A stretch of DNA of 64,000 nt from contig NZ_CP028369.1 in assembly GCF_003032475.1 (NCBI RefSeq), positions 1,674,001-1,738,000 on the forward strand, given 5' to 3'. Below, piece by piece: positions 34,695 to 43,590 of the stretch. A program made the position numbers and the translations under genes. The notes beneath the pieces are model-generated. The model searched no databases. It was given only the letters and a program-made list of their open reading frames with translations, and was not told where the DNA came from. Each line of letters opens with the position of its first letter. Within the stretch, counting starts at the first letter, position 1. The stretch comes from Streptomyces sp. P3 (GTDB lineage: Bacteria; Actinomycetota; Actinomycetes; Streptomycetales; Streptomycetaceae).

Positions 34695-36167
34695 GTGAAC
34701 GCGCCCCGCCTCCCGCCTCCCGCACCCGCTCCCCGCAAGGTGTTCGGACGGCTCTCGCTGCCCGAACGGAACTTCGTCGCGGACGCCCTGCGCACCGAGA
34801 CCGTCGGCGGGGTACTGCTGCTCGTGGCCGCCGTGGCCGCGCTGATCTGGGCGAACGTACCCGCACTGCGTGGCGCCTACGAGAGCGTGAGCCACTTCCA
34901 TCTGGGCCCCGAGGCCCTCGGACTCCACCTCTCCGTGGAGCACTGGGCGGCAGACGGCCTCCTCGCCGTCTTCTTCTTCGTCGCCGGCATCGAACTCAAA
35001 CGCGAACTCGTCGCCGGTGACCTCAAGGACCCGAGGGCCGCAGCGCTCCCGGTCGCCGCAGCCCTGAGCGGCATGGCCGTGCCGGCACTCGTCTACACGC
35101 TCACGAACCTCACGGGCGGCGGCGACGTGAGCGGTTGGGCCGTGCCCACGGCCACCGACATCGCGTTCGCGCTCGCCGTGCTCGCCGTCATCGGCACCTC
35201 GCTGCCGAGCGCGCTGCGCGCCTTCCTGCTCACGCTCGCCGTCGTCGACGACCTCTTCGCCATCCTGATCATCGCGGTCTTCTTCACGAGCACGATCGAC
35301 TTCGCCGCGCTGGGCGGCGCGGCGGCCGGACTGATCGTCTTCTGGCTGCTGCTGCGCTCGGGCGTACGCGGCTGGTACGTCTATGTACCGCTCGCGCTGA
35401 TCGTGTGGGCGCTGATGTACAACAGCGGCGTCCATGCCACGATCGCGGGCGTCGCCATGGGGCTGATGCTGCGCTGCACGACGCGCGACGACGAGGAGCG
35501 CTCTCCCGGCGAGCGGATCGAGCACGTCGTGCGGCCCTTCTCCGCCGGTGTCGCGGTCCCGCTGTTCGCCCTGTTCAGCGCCGGGGTGACCCTCTCGGGC
35601 AACGCCATCGCGGACGTGTTCGGCCGACCGGAGACGCTGGGCGTCGTGCTCGGCCTCGTCGTCGGCAAGACGCTCGGCATCTTCGGCGGAACCTGGCTGA
35701 CCGTCCGTTTCACCAGGGCTTCGCTCAGCGAGGACCTGGCCTGGGCGGACGTCTTCGCCGTCGCGTCCCTCGCCGGCATCGGTTTCACCGTCTCGCTGCT
35801 GATCGGGGAGTTGGCCTTCGAGGGCGAGGCGATCCTGACCGACGAGGTGAAGGCCGCCGTCCTGCTGGGCTCGCTGATCGCCGCGTCGCTGGCGACGGTG
35901 CTGCTGAAGCTGCGCAACGCCCGGTACCGCCGGATGTGCGAGACGGAGGAGCGCGACGACGACCTCGACGGCATCCCCGACGTCTACGAGCAGGACGACC
36001 CGGCGTACCACCTGCGGATGGCGGAGATCCACGACCGCAGGGCCGCCGAACACCGCCGCACGGCCGAGGAGATCAGCCGGCGGATCGCCCAGGAGGACGC
36101 CGCCGCGCGCCACGGGCTTGCCGAAGTGCCGGGCGGGGCAGGCGAGGACGGCGACCGTCCGGCATGA
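34695..36167 (+). CDS. nhaA: Na+/H+ antiporter NhaA
   Basis: A 490-residue antiporter that exchanges external protons for cytosolic sodium. The ion-binding pair is in LAVVDDLFAILI, matching Asp163/Asp164 of E. coli NhaA, and GAVLFGxxAG-type helices follow. Past residue 400 there is an unusual cytosolic tail: DDDLDGIPDVYEQDD resembles a calcium-binding thrombospondin type 3 repeat, followed by a charged helix with HDRRAAEHRRTAEE. The GTG at 34695 has GGAGG five bases upstream and is preferred over an ATG 36 bases earlier. Confidence 0.93.
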   Translation: MNAPRLPPPAPAPRKVFGRLSLPERNFVADALRTETVGGVLLLVAAVAALIWANVPALRGAYESVSHFHLGPEALGLHLSVEHWAADGLLAVFFFVAGIELKRELVAGDLKDPRAAALPVAAALSGMAVPALVYTLTNLTGGGDVSGWAVPTATDIAFALAVLAVIGTSLPSALRAFLLTLAVVDDLFAILIIAVFFTSTIDFAALGGAAAGLIVFWLLLRSGVRGWYVYVPLALIVWALMYNSGVHATIAGVAMGLMLRCTTRDDEERSPGERIEHVVRPFSAGVAVPLFALFSAGVTLSGNAIADVFGRPETLGVVLGLVVGKTLGIFGGTWLTVRFTRASLSEDLAWADVFAVASLAGIGFTVSLLIGELAFEGEAILTDEVKAAVLLGSLIAASLATVLLKLRNARYRRMCETEERDDDLDGIPDVYEQDDPAYHLRMAEIHDRRAAEHRRTAEEISRRIAQEDAAARHGLAEVPGGAGEDGDRPA

Positions 36168-36190
36168 TCTGACGGGACGGTACAAAAGAA

Positions 36191-36249
36191 CCCGGAAACG
36201 AACCCGGAAACAAAGCCGGAAACGAAGCCGGACGGAAGCTGGAAACGCA
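36191..36249. repeat. 12-base tandem repeat before the Holin-X gene
   Basis: Five units near CCCGGAAACGAA, changing gradually to GCTGGAAACGCA. It begins 23 bases after the nhaA stop and ends about 60 bases before the next start. Confidence 0.7.
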
Positions 36250-36308
36250 TCCGGTGATCCGGCCCCCCGGAACCGGGAAACACAGAGCAGCAGGAGAGGG
36301 AGAACGCG

Positions 36309-36797
36309 ATGAGCGCACCCGACGGCAGCCCGGTCGGCGCCGAACGCAGCATCGGCCAGCTGTTCGCCTCGGCGACGACCGAATTGTCGGCGCTGGTGCA
36401 CGACGAGATCGCGCTGGCGAAGGCGCAGTTGAAGCAGGACGTCAAGCGCGGCGCGGTGAGCGGCGGGCTGCTCTCGGTGGCCGGCGCGGTCCTGGTGTTC
36501 TCGCTGCCGATGCTGAACTTCGCCCTGGCGTACGGCATCCGGACCTGGAGCGACTGGAACCTCGCGATCTGCTTCCTGTTGTCCTTCGTCGCGAACTGCT
36601 TGGTGGCGGGCGTCCTCGGGCTGCTCGGCGTGGTCTTCGCGAAGAAGGCGCAGAAGGGCAAGGGGCCGCAGAAGGTGGCCGCGTCCATGAAGGAGACGGC
36701 GGGCGTCCTGCAGAACGCCAAGCCGCACCCGCGGCCCGAGCTGCCCCAGGAGCGGGCGCCGGAGGCCCTCGAGGCTGTGGCACGCTCGTCGTCATGA
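36309..36797 (+). CDS. Actinobacterial Holin-X family membrane protein
   Basis: A 162-residue protein: an amphipathic N-terminal helix (SIGQLFASATTELSALVHDE), then two transmembrane helices (about 57-80 and 90-117), then a Lys/Glu-rich tail. This is the PF07332 layout of a family often called phage holin or DUF1469, with no proven lytic role in streptomycetes. It overlaps the next gene by four bases, and GGAGAGGG precedes the start. Confidence 0.83.
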   Translation: MSAPDGSPVGAERSIGQLFASATTELSALVHDEIALAKAQLKQDVKRGAVSGGLLSVAGAVLVFSLPMLNFALAYGIRTWSDWNLAICFLLSFVANCLVAGVLGLLGVVFAKKAQKGKGPQKVAASMKETAGVLQNAKPHPRPELPQERAPEALEAVARSSS

Positions 36798-37744
36798 CGG
36801 ACCCCGCGCTTCCCTCGCCCCCGCCCGCCTCGCTCGTACGGCCGGACGCGGTCTTCGGCGTGCCGGTCACCCACCGCGAGGTCGCCGCGAACGGTGCGCG
36901 GTTCCACATCGCGGAGGCCGGTGACGGTCCGCTCGTCATGCTCGTCCACGGCTTTCCGCAGTTCTGGTGGACGTGGCGGCACCAGCTGGTCGCGCTGGCC
37001 GACGCCGGCTTCCGGGCCGTCGCGATGGATCTGCGGGGCGTGGGCGGCAGCGACCGCACGCCCCGCGGTTACGACCCGGCCAACCTCGCCCTCGACATCA
37101 CCGGCGTGATCCGCTCCCTGGGCGAGCCGGACGCCGCGCTGGTCGGCCACGACCTCGGCGGCTACCTGGCATGGACGGCCGCCGTGATGCGGCCCAAGCT
37201 CGTGCGGCGGCTGGTCGTCGCGTCGATGCCGCATCCCCGGCGTTGGCGCTCGGCGATGCTGGCCGACGTCCGGCAGACCGCCGCGAGCTCCCACATCTGG
37301 GGGTTCCAGCGGCCGTGGATCCCGGAACGGCAGCTCACCGCCGACGACGGCGAGCTGGTGGGCCGGCTGATGCGGGACTGGTCCGGGCCGCGGCCGCCGG
37401 AGGACGACGCGGTGGAGACGTACCGGCGCGCGATGTGCATTCCGTCCACCGCGCACTGCTCCGTCGAGCCGTACCGGTGGCTGGTGCGCTCACTGGCGCG
37501 TCCGGACGGCGTCCAGTTCTACCGGCGTATGAAGCGCCCTGTGCGGGTTCCCACGCTGCATCTGCACGGGTCCCTCGATCCGGTGATGCGCACCCGCAGT
37601 GCGGCCGGTTCCGGCGAGTACGTCGAAGCGCCGTACCGATGGAGGCTGTTCGACGGACTCGGGCACTTTCCACACGAGGAGGATCCGGTCGCATTCTCCA
37701 CCGAACTGATCAGTTGGCTGAAGGATACCGAACCCGATCGGTGA
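36794..37744 (+). CDS. Alpha/beta hydrolase, epoxide hydrolase-like
   Basis: A 316-residue enzyme. HGFPQFWWTWRHQ carries the oxyanion HGxP motif, GHDLGGYLA has Asp as nucleophile, and GLGHFPHEED supplies the catalytic His. An Asp nucleophile points to epoxide hydrolase or haloalkane dehalogenase chemistry rather than esterase. The HGFP and cap-region Tyr pattern favours epoxide hydrolase, though the substrate is unknown. It is coupled to the Holin-X gene by ATGA and is followed by a 483-base gap. Confidence 0.88.
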   Translation: MTDPALPSPPPASLVRPDAVFGVPVTHREVAANGARFHIAEAGDGPLVMLVHGFPQFWWTWRHQLVALADAGFRAVAMDLRGVGGSDRTPRGYDPANLALDITGVIRSLGEPDAALVGHDLGGYLAWTAAVMRPKLVRRLVVASMPHPRRWRSAMLADVRQTAASSHIWGFQRPWIPERQLTADDGELVGRLMRDWSGPRPPEDDAVETYRRAMCIPSTAHCSVEPYRWLVRSLARPDGVQFYRRMKRPVRVPTLHLHGSLDPVMRTRSAAGSGEYVEAPYRWRLFDGLGHFPHEEDPVAFSTELISWLKDTEPDR

Positions 37745-37895
37745 CCGTTCGATCGCGATCGGTACACCGTTCGGCCGCATCCCGGGCGGGCGGCTCGGCA
37801 CACCTGTACGACGATCGGCCAATTGCCTGACGCATAGGCCAATTGGCGGCTCCGGAGGCGGTTATCGACCTTGGGGCAGGGGCAGACGTCCGGGT

Positions 37896-38078
37896 ATGGG
37901 CTGGACGCACGACTACAGTGACGCAGGACGCAACCGCCGCTCGGCCAGTGGCCTGAGCCCCCACCAGCGGGGCGCGGACCCGCAACTTCCGGATTCCGAT
38001 CTCCGGGTCGGCATTCCGCGCATCCTGCGCCGCCGGGCCCGCTGGGTCTCGGTCCGTCTGCGCCACCCTCGAGGCTGA
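37896..38078 (+). CDS. Possible small protein, unknown
   Basis: A 60-residue frame starting MGWTHDYSDA with a mixed composition unlike the Arg/Pro/Ala frames around it. There is no clear ribosome site (a weak GGGGCAGG lies 17 bases before the ATG). It lies in a convergent 483-base gap between the hydrolase and the MarP-like protease, which otherwise holds only repeats such as GGCCAATTG twice near 37820-37850. Confidence 0.35.
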   Translation: MGWTHDYSDAGRNRRSASGLSPHQRGADPQLPDSDLRVGIPRILRRRARWVSVRLRHPRG

Positions 38079-38101
38079 CGCAGGCCGCGGACGGCCCGAG
38101 G

Positions 38102-38188
38102 AGACCACGGCCGCACCTTTCGTACCGCACGGCAGACCACGGCCGCACCTCTCGTATCGCACGGCAGACCACCGTCGACCTCTCGTAG
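38102..38188. repeat. 32-base tandem repeat, 2.7 copies
   Basis: Unit starts AGACCACGGCCGCACC and recurs exactly every 32 bases (38102, 38134, 38166) with a few substitutions, the third copy partial. It lies just past the stop of the MarP-like gene. Confidence 0.85.
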
Positions 38189-38227
38189 GCGCGGAAGACG
38201 CCGGCCGGTGAGGGCGGTCGAGGGCGG

Positions 38228-39436
38228 TCAGAGAGCGCAGCTGTCGCTGTCCACCTGCTGGCCCGCGGTACGCCCCGTGGAGATGTCCTGCCGGATCTCG
38301 TCCGCGGTGAGGGCGTAGCCGGTGTCGGAGTCGTCCAGGGACTTCGCGAAGACCACGCCGTACACCTTGCCGTCGGTGGTGAGGAGCGGGCCTCCGGAGT
38401 TGCCCTGGCGGACGGTCGTGAAGAGCGAGTACACGTCACGGCGCACGGTGCCGCGGTGGTAGATGTCCGGGCCGTTGGCGGTGATGCGTCCGCGCACCCG
38501 CGCGGCCCGGACGTCGTACGACCCGTTCTCCGGGAAGCCGGCGACGATCGCGCTGTCGCCGCTCGCCGCGTCCTCGGTGGCGAATCGCAGGGCCGGCGCG
38601 TCGAGGTCCGGGACGTCCAGGACCGCGATGTCGCGCTTCCAGTCGTACAGCACCACCGTGGCGTCGTATTTGCGCCCCTCACCGCCTATCTGGACGGTGG
38701 GCTCGTCGACCCCGCCGACGACGTGCGCGTTGGTCATGACCCTGCGCTCGCCGAAGACGAAGCCGGTGCCCTCCAGGACCTTGCCGCAGCTTTCCGCGGT
38801 GCCCATGACCTTGACGATGGAACGCTGGGCGCGCTTGGCCACCGCACTGTTCGCCAGCGCCGGGTCGGGCGGCCGGACGTCGGTGATCGGCTCGTTGGAG
38901 AACGGGCTGAACACCTGCGGAAAGCCGTTCTGCGCGAGGACGGAGGAGAAGTCGGCGAACCAGGTGTCGGCCTGGGCGGGCAGCGCCCGGGACACCCCTT
39001 GCAGCACGTTGGAGCTGCGGACCTCCTTGCCGAGGGTAGGCAGGGTGGTGCCGGCCAGGGCGGAGCCGATCAGCCAGGCCACCAGCAGCATCGCCACGAC
39101 GTTGACCAGCGCGCCGCCCGTCGCGTCCAGCGCGCGGGCCGGGGACCAGGTGATGTACCGGCGCAGCTTGTTGCCGAGGTGCGTGGTGAGCGCCTGGCCG
39201 ACCGAGGCGCAGACGATCACCACGATGACCGCCACGACGGCGGCCGTGGTGCTCACCTCGGAGTTCTCGGTCAGCGCGTCCCAGATCACGGGCAGCAGGT
39301 AGACGGCGACGAGACCGCCGCCCAGGAAGCCGATCACCGACAGGATGCCGACGACGAAGCCCTGGCGGTAGCCCACGACCGCGAACCAGAGGGCGGCGAC
39401 CAGCAACAGGATGTCCAGCACATTCACGGAGCTCAC
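38228..39436 (-). CDS. marP: MarP-like membrane serine protease (CvpA domain plus trypsin fold)
   Basis: A 402-residue protein with four N-terminal membrane helices of the CvpA/colicin V production type and a periplasmic trypsin-like domain. The catalytic triad is H238 (MTNAHVVGG), D269 (RDIAVLDV) and S347 (GNSGGPL), close to the M. tuberculosis MarP triad (235, 264, 343). MarP protects against acid by processing the hydrolase RipA; a similar cell-wall role is inferred. GTG at 39436 is preferred, four bases after the stop of the NUDIX gene, but GTG at 39427 is also possible. Confidence 0.9.
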   Translation of the reverse strand: MSSVNVLDILLLVAALWFAVVGYRQGFVVGILSVIGFLGGGLVAVYLLPVIWDALTENSEVSTTAAVVAVIVVIVCASVGQALTTHLGNKLRRYITWSPARALDATGGALVNVVAMLLVAWLIGSALAGTTLPTLGKEVRSSNVLQGVSRALPAQADTWFADFSSVLAQNGFPQVFSPFSNEPITDVRPPDPALANSAVAKRAQRSIVKVMGTAESCGKVLEGTGFVFGERRVMTNAHVVGGVDEPTVQIGGEGRKYDATVVLYDWKRDIAVLDVPDLDAPALRFATEDAASGDSAIVAGFPENGSYDVRAARVRGRITANGPDIYHRGTVRRDVYSLFTTVRQGNSGGPLLTTDGKVYGVVFAKSLDDSDTGYALTADEIRQDISTGRTAGQQVDSDSCAL

Positions 39437-39440
39437 CCTG

Positions 39441-40142
39441 TCATGACCGCCAGTCCAGCGGGACCTGCTTCTCACGGTCCCAGGGCAGCTCCCAGCCCGC
39501 GAAGTGCAGCAATCGGTCGATCACACCCGCGGTGAACCCCCACACAAGGGCCGATTCGACCAGGAATCCCGGGCCGTGGTGACCGCTCGGATGCACCGTC
39601 GTGGCCCGGTTGCCCGGATTCGTGAGATCCGCCACGGGGACCGTGAAGACCCGGGCCGTCTCACCGGGGTCGACGACACCCACCGGGCTCGGCTCACGCC
39701 ACCAGCCCAGCACCGGCGTCACGACGAAGCCGCTGACCGGGATGTACAGCTTGGGCAGCACACCGAAGAGCTGGACGCCGGACGGATCGAGCCCGGTCTC
39801 CTCCTCCGCCTCACGCAGGGCGGCTCTGAGCGGCCCGTCGCCGTGCGGGTCGCCGTCCTCCGGGTCCAGGGCGCCGCCCGGGAAAGAGGGCTGGCCCGCG
39901 TGGGAGCGCAGGGAGCTCGCACGCTCCATGAGCAGCAGCTCGGGGCCGCGGTCGCCCTCGCCGAACAGGATCAGGACGGCCGACTGGCGTCCCGCGCCGT
40001 TCGCCGGGGGGAGGAAGCGGCTGAGCTGGGGCGGCTGGACGGTCTCCACGGCGCGCACCACCGGGTCCAGCCAGGCGGGCAGGCCTTCCTTGCTGACCGT
40101 CACCGAACCGCCCTGGGTATCGCTCGCTCGCGTCATCGCCAC
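39441..40142 (-). CDS. NUDIX hydrolase, NudL-like CoA pyrophosphatase
   Basis: A 233-residue enzyme whose Nudix box runs from SFPGGALDPEDGD to AALREAEEETGLDP. The long gap inside the box and LLLMERASSLRSHAGQPSF before it match the CoA-diphosphatase (NudL) subgroup, which cleaves CoA or its oxidised forms. Start could be the first or third codon (both ATG). M. tuberculosis Rv3672c sits in the same place next to marP. Confidence 0.85.
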   Translation of the reverse strand: MAMTRASDTQGGSVTVSKEGLPAWLDPVVRAVETVQPPQLSRFLPPANGAGRQSAVLILFGEGDRGPELLLMERASSLRSHAGQPSFPGGALDPEDGDPHGDGPLRAALREAEEETGLDPSGVQLFGVLPKLYIPVSGFVVTPVLGWWREPSPVGVVDPGETARVFTVPVADLTNPGNRATTVHPSGHHGPGFLVESALVWGFTAGVIDRLLHFAGWELPWDREKQVPLDWRS

Positions 40143-40323
40143 ACCAACCCCCGTTCTGCCGAGTCCAACGCCCGAACACCGGCAGATCGTTCCGCGGGTC
40201 CCGTTTCGAGCACCACGGCGGCAGAGCGGCCCCCGGGCCTCGCCCCGATCTGCGCGGCGGCGAAACGCCGCCCGGCCACCGCCCCGACCCCCGCAGCGGG
40301 CCCTGCGGCCGTCAGCCCTCGCG

Positions 40324-41391
40324 TCATCCGGCCCCCAGCGGAGGGGCCGGCCTGCCGCCCGCGTCCAGGTAGGACCGGGGCGGGTTCAGGCGCTGACCGG
40401 GGAAACCGCCCTTCTCGTACTTCAGGAGCTTCTTCGCCTTCTCCGGGTCCGTCTCCCCCTCTCCGTACGCCGGGCAGAGGGGGGCGAGGGGGCAGGCGCC
40501 GCAGGCGGGCTTGCGGGCGTGACAGATGCGGCGGCCGTGGAAGATCACGTGGTGCGAGAGCATCGTCCAGTCGCTCTTGGGGAAGAGCGCCGCTATCTCG
40601 GCCTCGATCTTGTCGGGCTCCGTCTGCTCGGTCCACTGCCAGCGCCGTACGAGCCGCTGGAAGTGCGTGTCCACGGTGATCCCGGGCCTGCCGAACGCGT
40701 TGCCCAGCACCACGAAGGCGGTCTTGCGGCCGACGCCGGGCAGTTTCACCAGGTCCTCGAGCCGGCCGGGGACCTCGCCGCCGAACTCCTCCACCAGGGC
40801 CTTGGAGAGGCCTATCACCGACTTGGTCTTGGCCCGGAAGAAACCGGTGGGGCGCAGAATCTCCTCCACCTCCTCCGGGTCGGCGGCGGCCAGATCCTCC
40901 GGGGTGGGGTACTTGGCGAAGAGAGCGGGAGTCGTCTGGTTCACCCGGAGGTCGGTGGTCTGGGCGGACAGGACCGTGGCGACGATCAGCTGGAAGGGAT
41001 CGACGAAGTCCAGTTCGGGGTGCGCGTAGGGGTAGATCTCCGCGAGCTCGCGGTCGATACGGCGCGCACGGCGAACGAGCGCGGTGCGGGACTCCGGCTT
41101 CCTGACGACGGCCTTCGCGGCCGTGGCGGCCTTCTCGGCGGCAACCCGCTTGGCCGGCGCCTTCTTCGCCGGAGCCTTCTTGGTCGGCGCTTTCCTGGTG
41201 GAAGCCTTCGTGGCCGGCACCTCACCGGCGGCGGTTCCCCCGGCCGGGGCCCCCTTCACCGCTGGTTTCCGGGCCGTCGCCCTCTTCGCCGCAGCGGGCC
41301 CCTCCGCGGCTTTCCCGCTGCCGCGCTGTTCCTCCGCGGGCTTCTCGGCGGCTGCTCCACCGGTCGTTTCCACGGCTTTCTCACCAGGCAT
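40324..41391 (-). CDS. nth: Endonuclease III with basic N-terminal extension
   Basis: A 355-residue base-excision glycosylase/AP lyase. The helix-hairpin-helix is [13 protein letters not shown] (with catalytic Lys), the catalytic Asp is in ITVDTHF, and the 4Fe-4S cluster is C-x6-C-x2-C-x5-C ([17 protein letters not shown]). About 100 residues before the core are Ala/Lys/Pro-rich with [16 protein letters not shown], like the TopA tail and histone H1. The ATG at 41391 has AAGGTGG eight bases upstream. A GTG at 41469 would add 26 residues. The gap to the NUDIX gene (40143-40323) shows nothing. Confidence 0.93.
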   Translation of the reverse strand: MPGEKAVETTGGAAAEKPAEEQRGSGKAAEGPAAAKRATARKPAVKGAPAGGTAAGEVPATKASTRKAPTKKAPAKKAPAKRVAAEKAATAAKAVVRKPESRTALVRRARRIDRELAEIYPYAHPELDFVDPFQLIVATVLSAQTTDLRVNQTTPALFAKYPTPEDLAAADPEEVEEILRPTGFFRAKTKSVIGLSKALVEEFGGEVPGRLEDLVKLPGVGRKTAFVVLGNAFGRPGITVDTHFQRLVRRWQWTEQTEPDKIEAEIAALFPKSDWTMLSHHVIFHGRRICHARKPACGACPLAPLCPAYGEGETDPEKAKKLLKYEKGGFPGQRLNPPRSYLDAGGRPAPPLGAG

Positions 41392-41616
41392 CTCGTTTGC
41401 CACCTTTGCCGTTTTCCTACCACCACCAGAGTTCTGTTCGCCCACAGCGGAAACGCGACGTACAACCACCCGCCCAGCCCCCTAGGCCTGTGCTCTCACC
41501 GGCGTTTTGGACACTCGGCCAGCCTAAAGCCCGGGACCGACATCCGCCCCGGACCCTGAAGATCAGCCCCCAATTGGACCCCTGCCGCTTACCTCAGGAC
41601 ATGTGTGCGGCATCCT

Positions 41617-41630
41617 TGTGACAGATCACA
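41617..41630. promoter_or_regulatory. Possible Crp-like operator upstream of crp
   Basis: TGTGA-CAGA-TCACA, a perfect five-base inverted repeat 90 bases before the crp start. Half-sites match the Crp pattern but the four-base spacer is two shorter than the classical six. It lies in the 329-base nth/crp divergent interval, which has no other gene and should hold both promoters. Confidence 0.4.
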
Positions 41631-41720
41631 CTGTTTGGACCTTCCGGCAGAGTGGGGAACACGGTCCCCTGATACACGGGGGAGCAAGATCCCCCGAGCA
41701 GGTCGACAAGGAGAGAACTC

Positions 41721-42395
41721 GTGGACGACGTTCTGCGGCGCAACCCGCTCTTCGCGGCACTCGACGACGAGCAGGCCGCGGAACTGCGCGCCTCCATGAG
41801 CGAGGTGACCCTGGCCCGCGGCGACTCCCTGTTCCACGAGGGCGATCCGGGCGACCGGCTCTACGTCGTCACCGAGGGCAAGGTCAAGCTGCACCGCACT
41901 TCCCCGGACGGCCGGGAGAACATGCTGGCCGTGGTGGGTCCCAGCGAGCTCATCGGCGAGCTGTCGCTCTTCGACCCGGGCCCGCGGACGGCGACGGCCA
42001 CCGCCCTCACCGAGGTGAAGCTGCTCGGCCTCGGCCACGGCGACCTCCAGCCCTGGCTGAACGCCCGCCCGGAAGTGGCCACCGCGCTGCTGCGCGCCGT
42101 CGCCCGGCGCCTGCGCAAGACCAACGACGCCATGTCCGACCTGGTGTTCTCGGACGTTCCCGGCCGTGTGGCCCGCGCCCTGCTGGACCTCTCGCGGCGC
42201 TTCGGTGTGCAGTCCGAGGAGGGCATCCACGTCGTCCACGACCTCACGCAGGAGGAGCTGGCGCAGCTCGTCGGCGCCTCGCGCGAGACCGTGAACAAGG
42301 CCCTGGCGGACTTCGCCCAGCGCGGGTGGCTGCGCCTCGAGGCACGGGCCGTCATCCTGCTGGACGTCGAGCGACTGGCCAAGCGCTCGCGCTAG
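41721..42395 (+). CDS. crp: Cyclic nucleotide-binding regulator Crp
   Basis: A 224-residue Crp/Fnr protein. The cNMP pocket is GELSLFDPGPRTATATA with the phosphate-binding Arg, and the DNA-reading helix is in TQEELAQLVGASRETVNKAL. In S. coelicolor Crp controls germination and secondary metabolism. GTG start with AAGGAGAG seven bases upstream. The following 248 bases to the next gene hold CCCGCA hexamer repeats (about 42575-42597) and a run of A, and no gene. Confidence 0.95.
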   Translation: MDDVLRRNPLFAALDDEQAAELRASMSEVTLARGDSLFHEGDPGDRLYVVTEGKVKLHRTSPDGRENMLAVVGPSELIGELSLFDPGPRTATATALTEVKLLGLGHGDLQPWLNARPEVATALLRAVARRLRKTNDAMSDLVFSDVPGRVARALLDLSRRFGVQSEEGIHVVHDLTQEELAQLVGASRETVNKALADFAQRGWLRLEARAVILLDVERLAKRSR

Positions 42396-42643
42396 TTGTT
42401 CTGTCCCGGGAGGTTGTGGACGGTGACCGGGGCGTGGCGCCGGTCGCCGTGACGATCCCTGGGGGCCCATCCGCCCTCAGGCCGCCCCCCTCCCCGCCGC
42501 TGCTGACACCCCCTCGGCGGCCGCCTCGTCCTCCCGACGGGGGCGGGCCGTTCCACGCACACCTGCGCCTCAACGCCCGCACCCGCACCCGCACCCGAAA
42601 AAATGATCGGCGGAGCCGCTCTCCCAGGCCGCACAGTGGCCCC

Positions 42644-43462
42644 ATGGCAGAAACGCTCCCCGCCCGAGGCCTCGACGCCCAGGGGTACATCGCACGCGAA
42701 GGCTCCCTCGCGCGCGTGCCGACGGCCTTCCGCCCCGTCGTCGAGGCGGCCCGGGACGGGCTCCTCGGCCTCTTCTCGGCACAGCTGCACAGCGCGTACC
42801 TCTACGGATCGATCCCGCGCGGCACCGCGCGCGTGGGCCGCAGCGACCTCGACCTGCTCGCCGTGCTGCGCGAGGAGCCGACCGCCGGGGACAGGGCTGC
42901 GGCCGGTGCGCTCGACGCGACCCTCGACAGCGAGTTCGCGCAGGTCGACGGCTGTGGGACGCTCCTGGTAGGTCACCCGCGCGTGCTGAGCGACCTGGAG
43001 AGCCACGACCTGGGATGGTTCGTGGCCTGCCTGTGCACTCCCCTGCTCGGCGAGGACCTGGCCGAGCGCCTCCCCCGCTATCGCCCCGACTCCCTCCTCG
43101 CGCGCGAGACCAACGGCGACCTCGCCCAGCTCCTGCCGCGCTGGCGCGAGCGCGTCGCCACGGCCGACTCCGAGGGGGCCCGGCGGTCTCTCGTCCGGTT
43201 CATGTCCCGGCGGCTCGTGCGGACCGCCTTCACCCTCGTCATGCCCCGCTGGAACGGCTGGACGAGCGATCTCCACGAGATGGCGGAGGCCTTCGGCTCC
43301 TACTACCCGCGGCGCGCGGAGCAGCTGCGGGCGGCGGCCGTCCTCGGGTACGAGCCGCGGGGCGACCGCGCCGTCCTCTCGTCCTACGTCGACGACCTGG
43401 GCCCCTGGCTCGGGTGGGAGTACACGCGCGTGCACGGCGTGAAGGCCCCGAGACCCGACTGA
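42644..43462 (+). CDS. Nucleotidyltransferase-domain protein
   Basis: A 272-residue protein whose core YLYGSIPRGTARVGRSDLDLLAV has the GS and DxD motifs of minimal or MNT-type nucleotidyltransferases. The C-terminal half (LLPRWRERVATADSEGARRSL) may be a substrate- or partner-binding helical domain, as in aminoglycoside- or tRNA-type transferases. The target is unknown. It starts at ATG with little ribosome site. Confidence 0.78.
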   Translation: MAETLPARGLDAQGYIAREGSLARVPTAFRPVVEAARDGLLGLFSAQLHSAYLYGSIPRGTARVGRSDLDLLAVLREEPTAGDRAAAGALDATLDSEFAQVDGCGTLLVGHPRVLSDLESHDLGWFVACLCTPLLGEDLAERLPRYRPDSLLARETNGDLAQLLPRWRERVATADSEGARRSLVRFMSRRLVRTAFTLVMPRWNGWTSDLHEMAEAFGSYYPRRAEQLRAAAVLGYEPRGDRAVLSSYVDDLGPWLGWEYTRVHGVKAPRPD

Positions 43463-43590
43463 CCGGACCGACCGACGGGCCTGACCGGGCCGACCGAGCG
43501 GGGGGCGACCGGGTGCGTCCGCGCGTCCGAGCGGGTGCGCGACCGGTTCCCTGCGGGTGCCGACCGGCTCCGTGCGGGCACGGGTGCGGG

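Noticed and set aside
42575..42600. CCCGCA hexamer run followed by A run as a terminator after crp
   Set aside because: There is no hairpin; it is only a low-complexity tract before the nucleotidyltransferase start.
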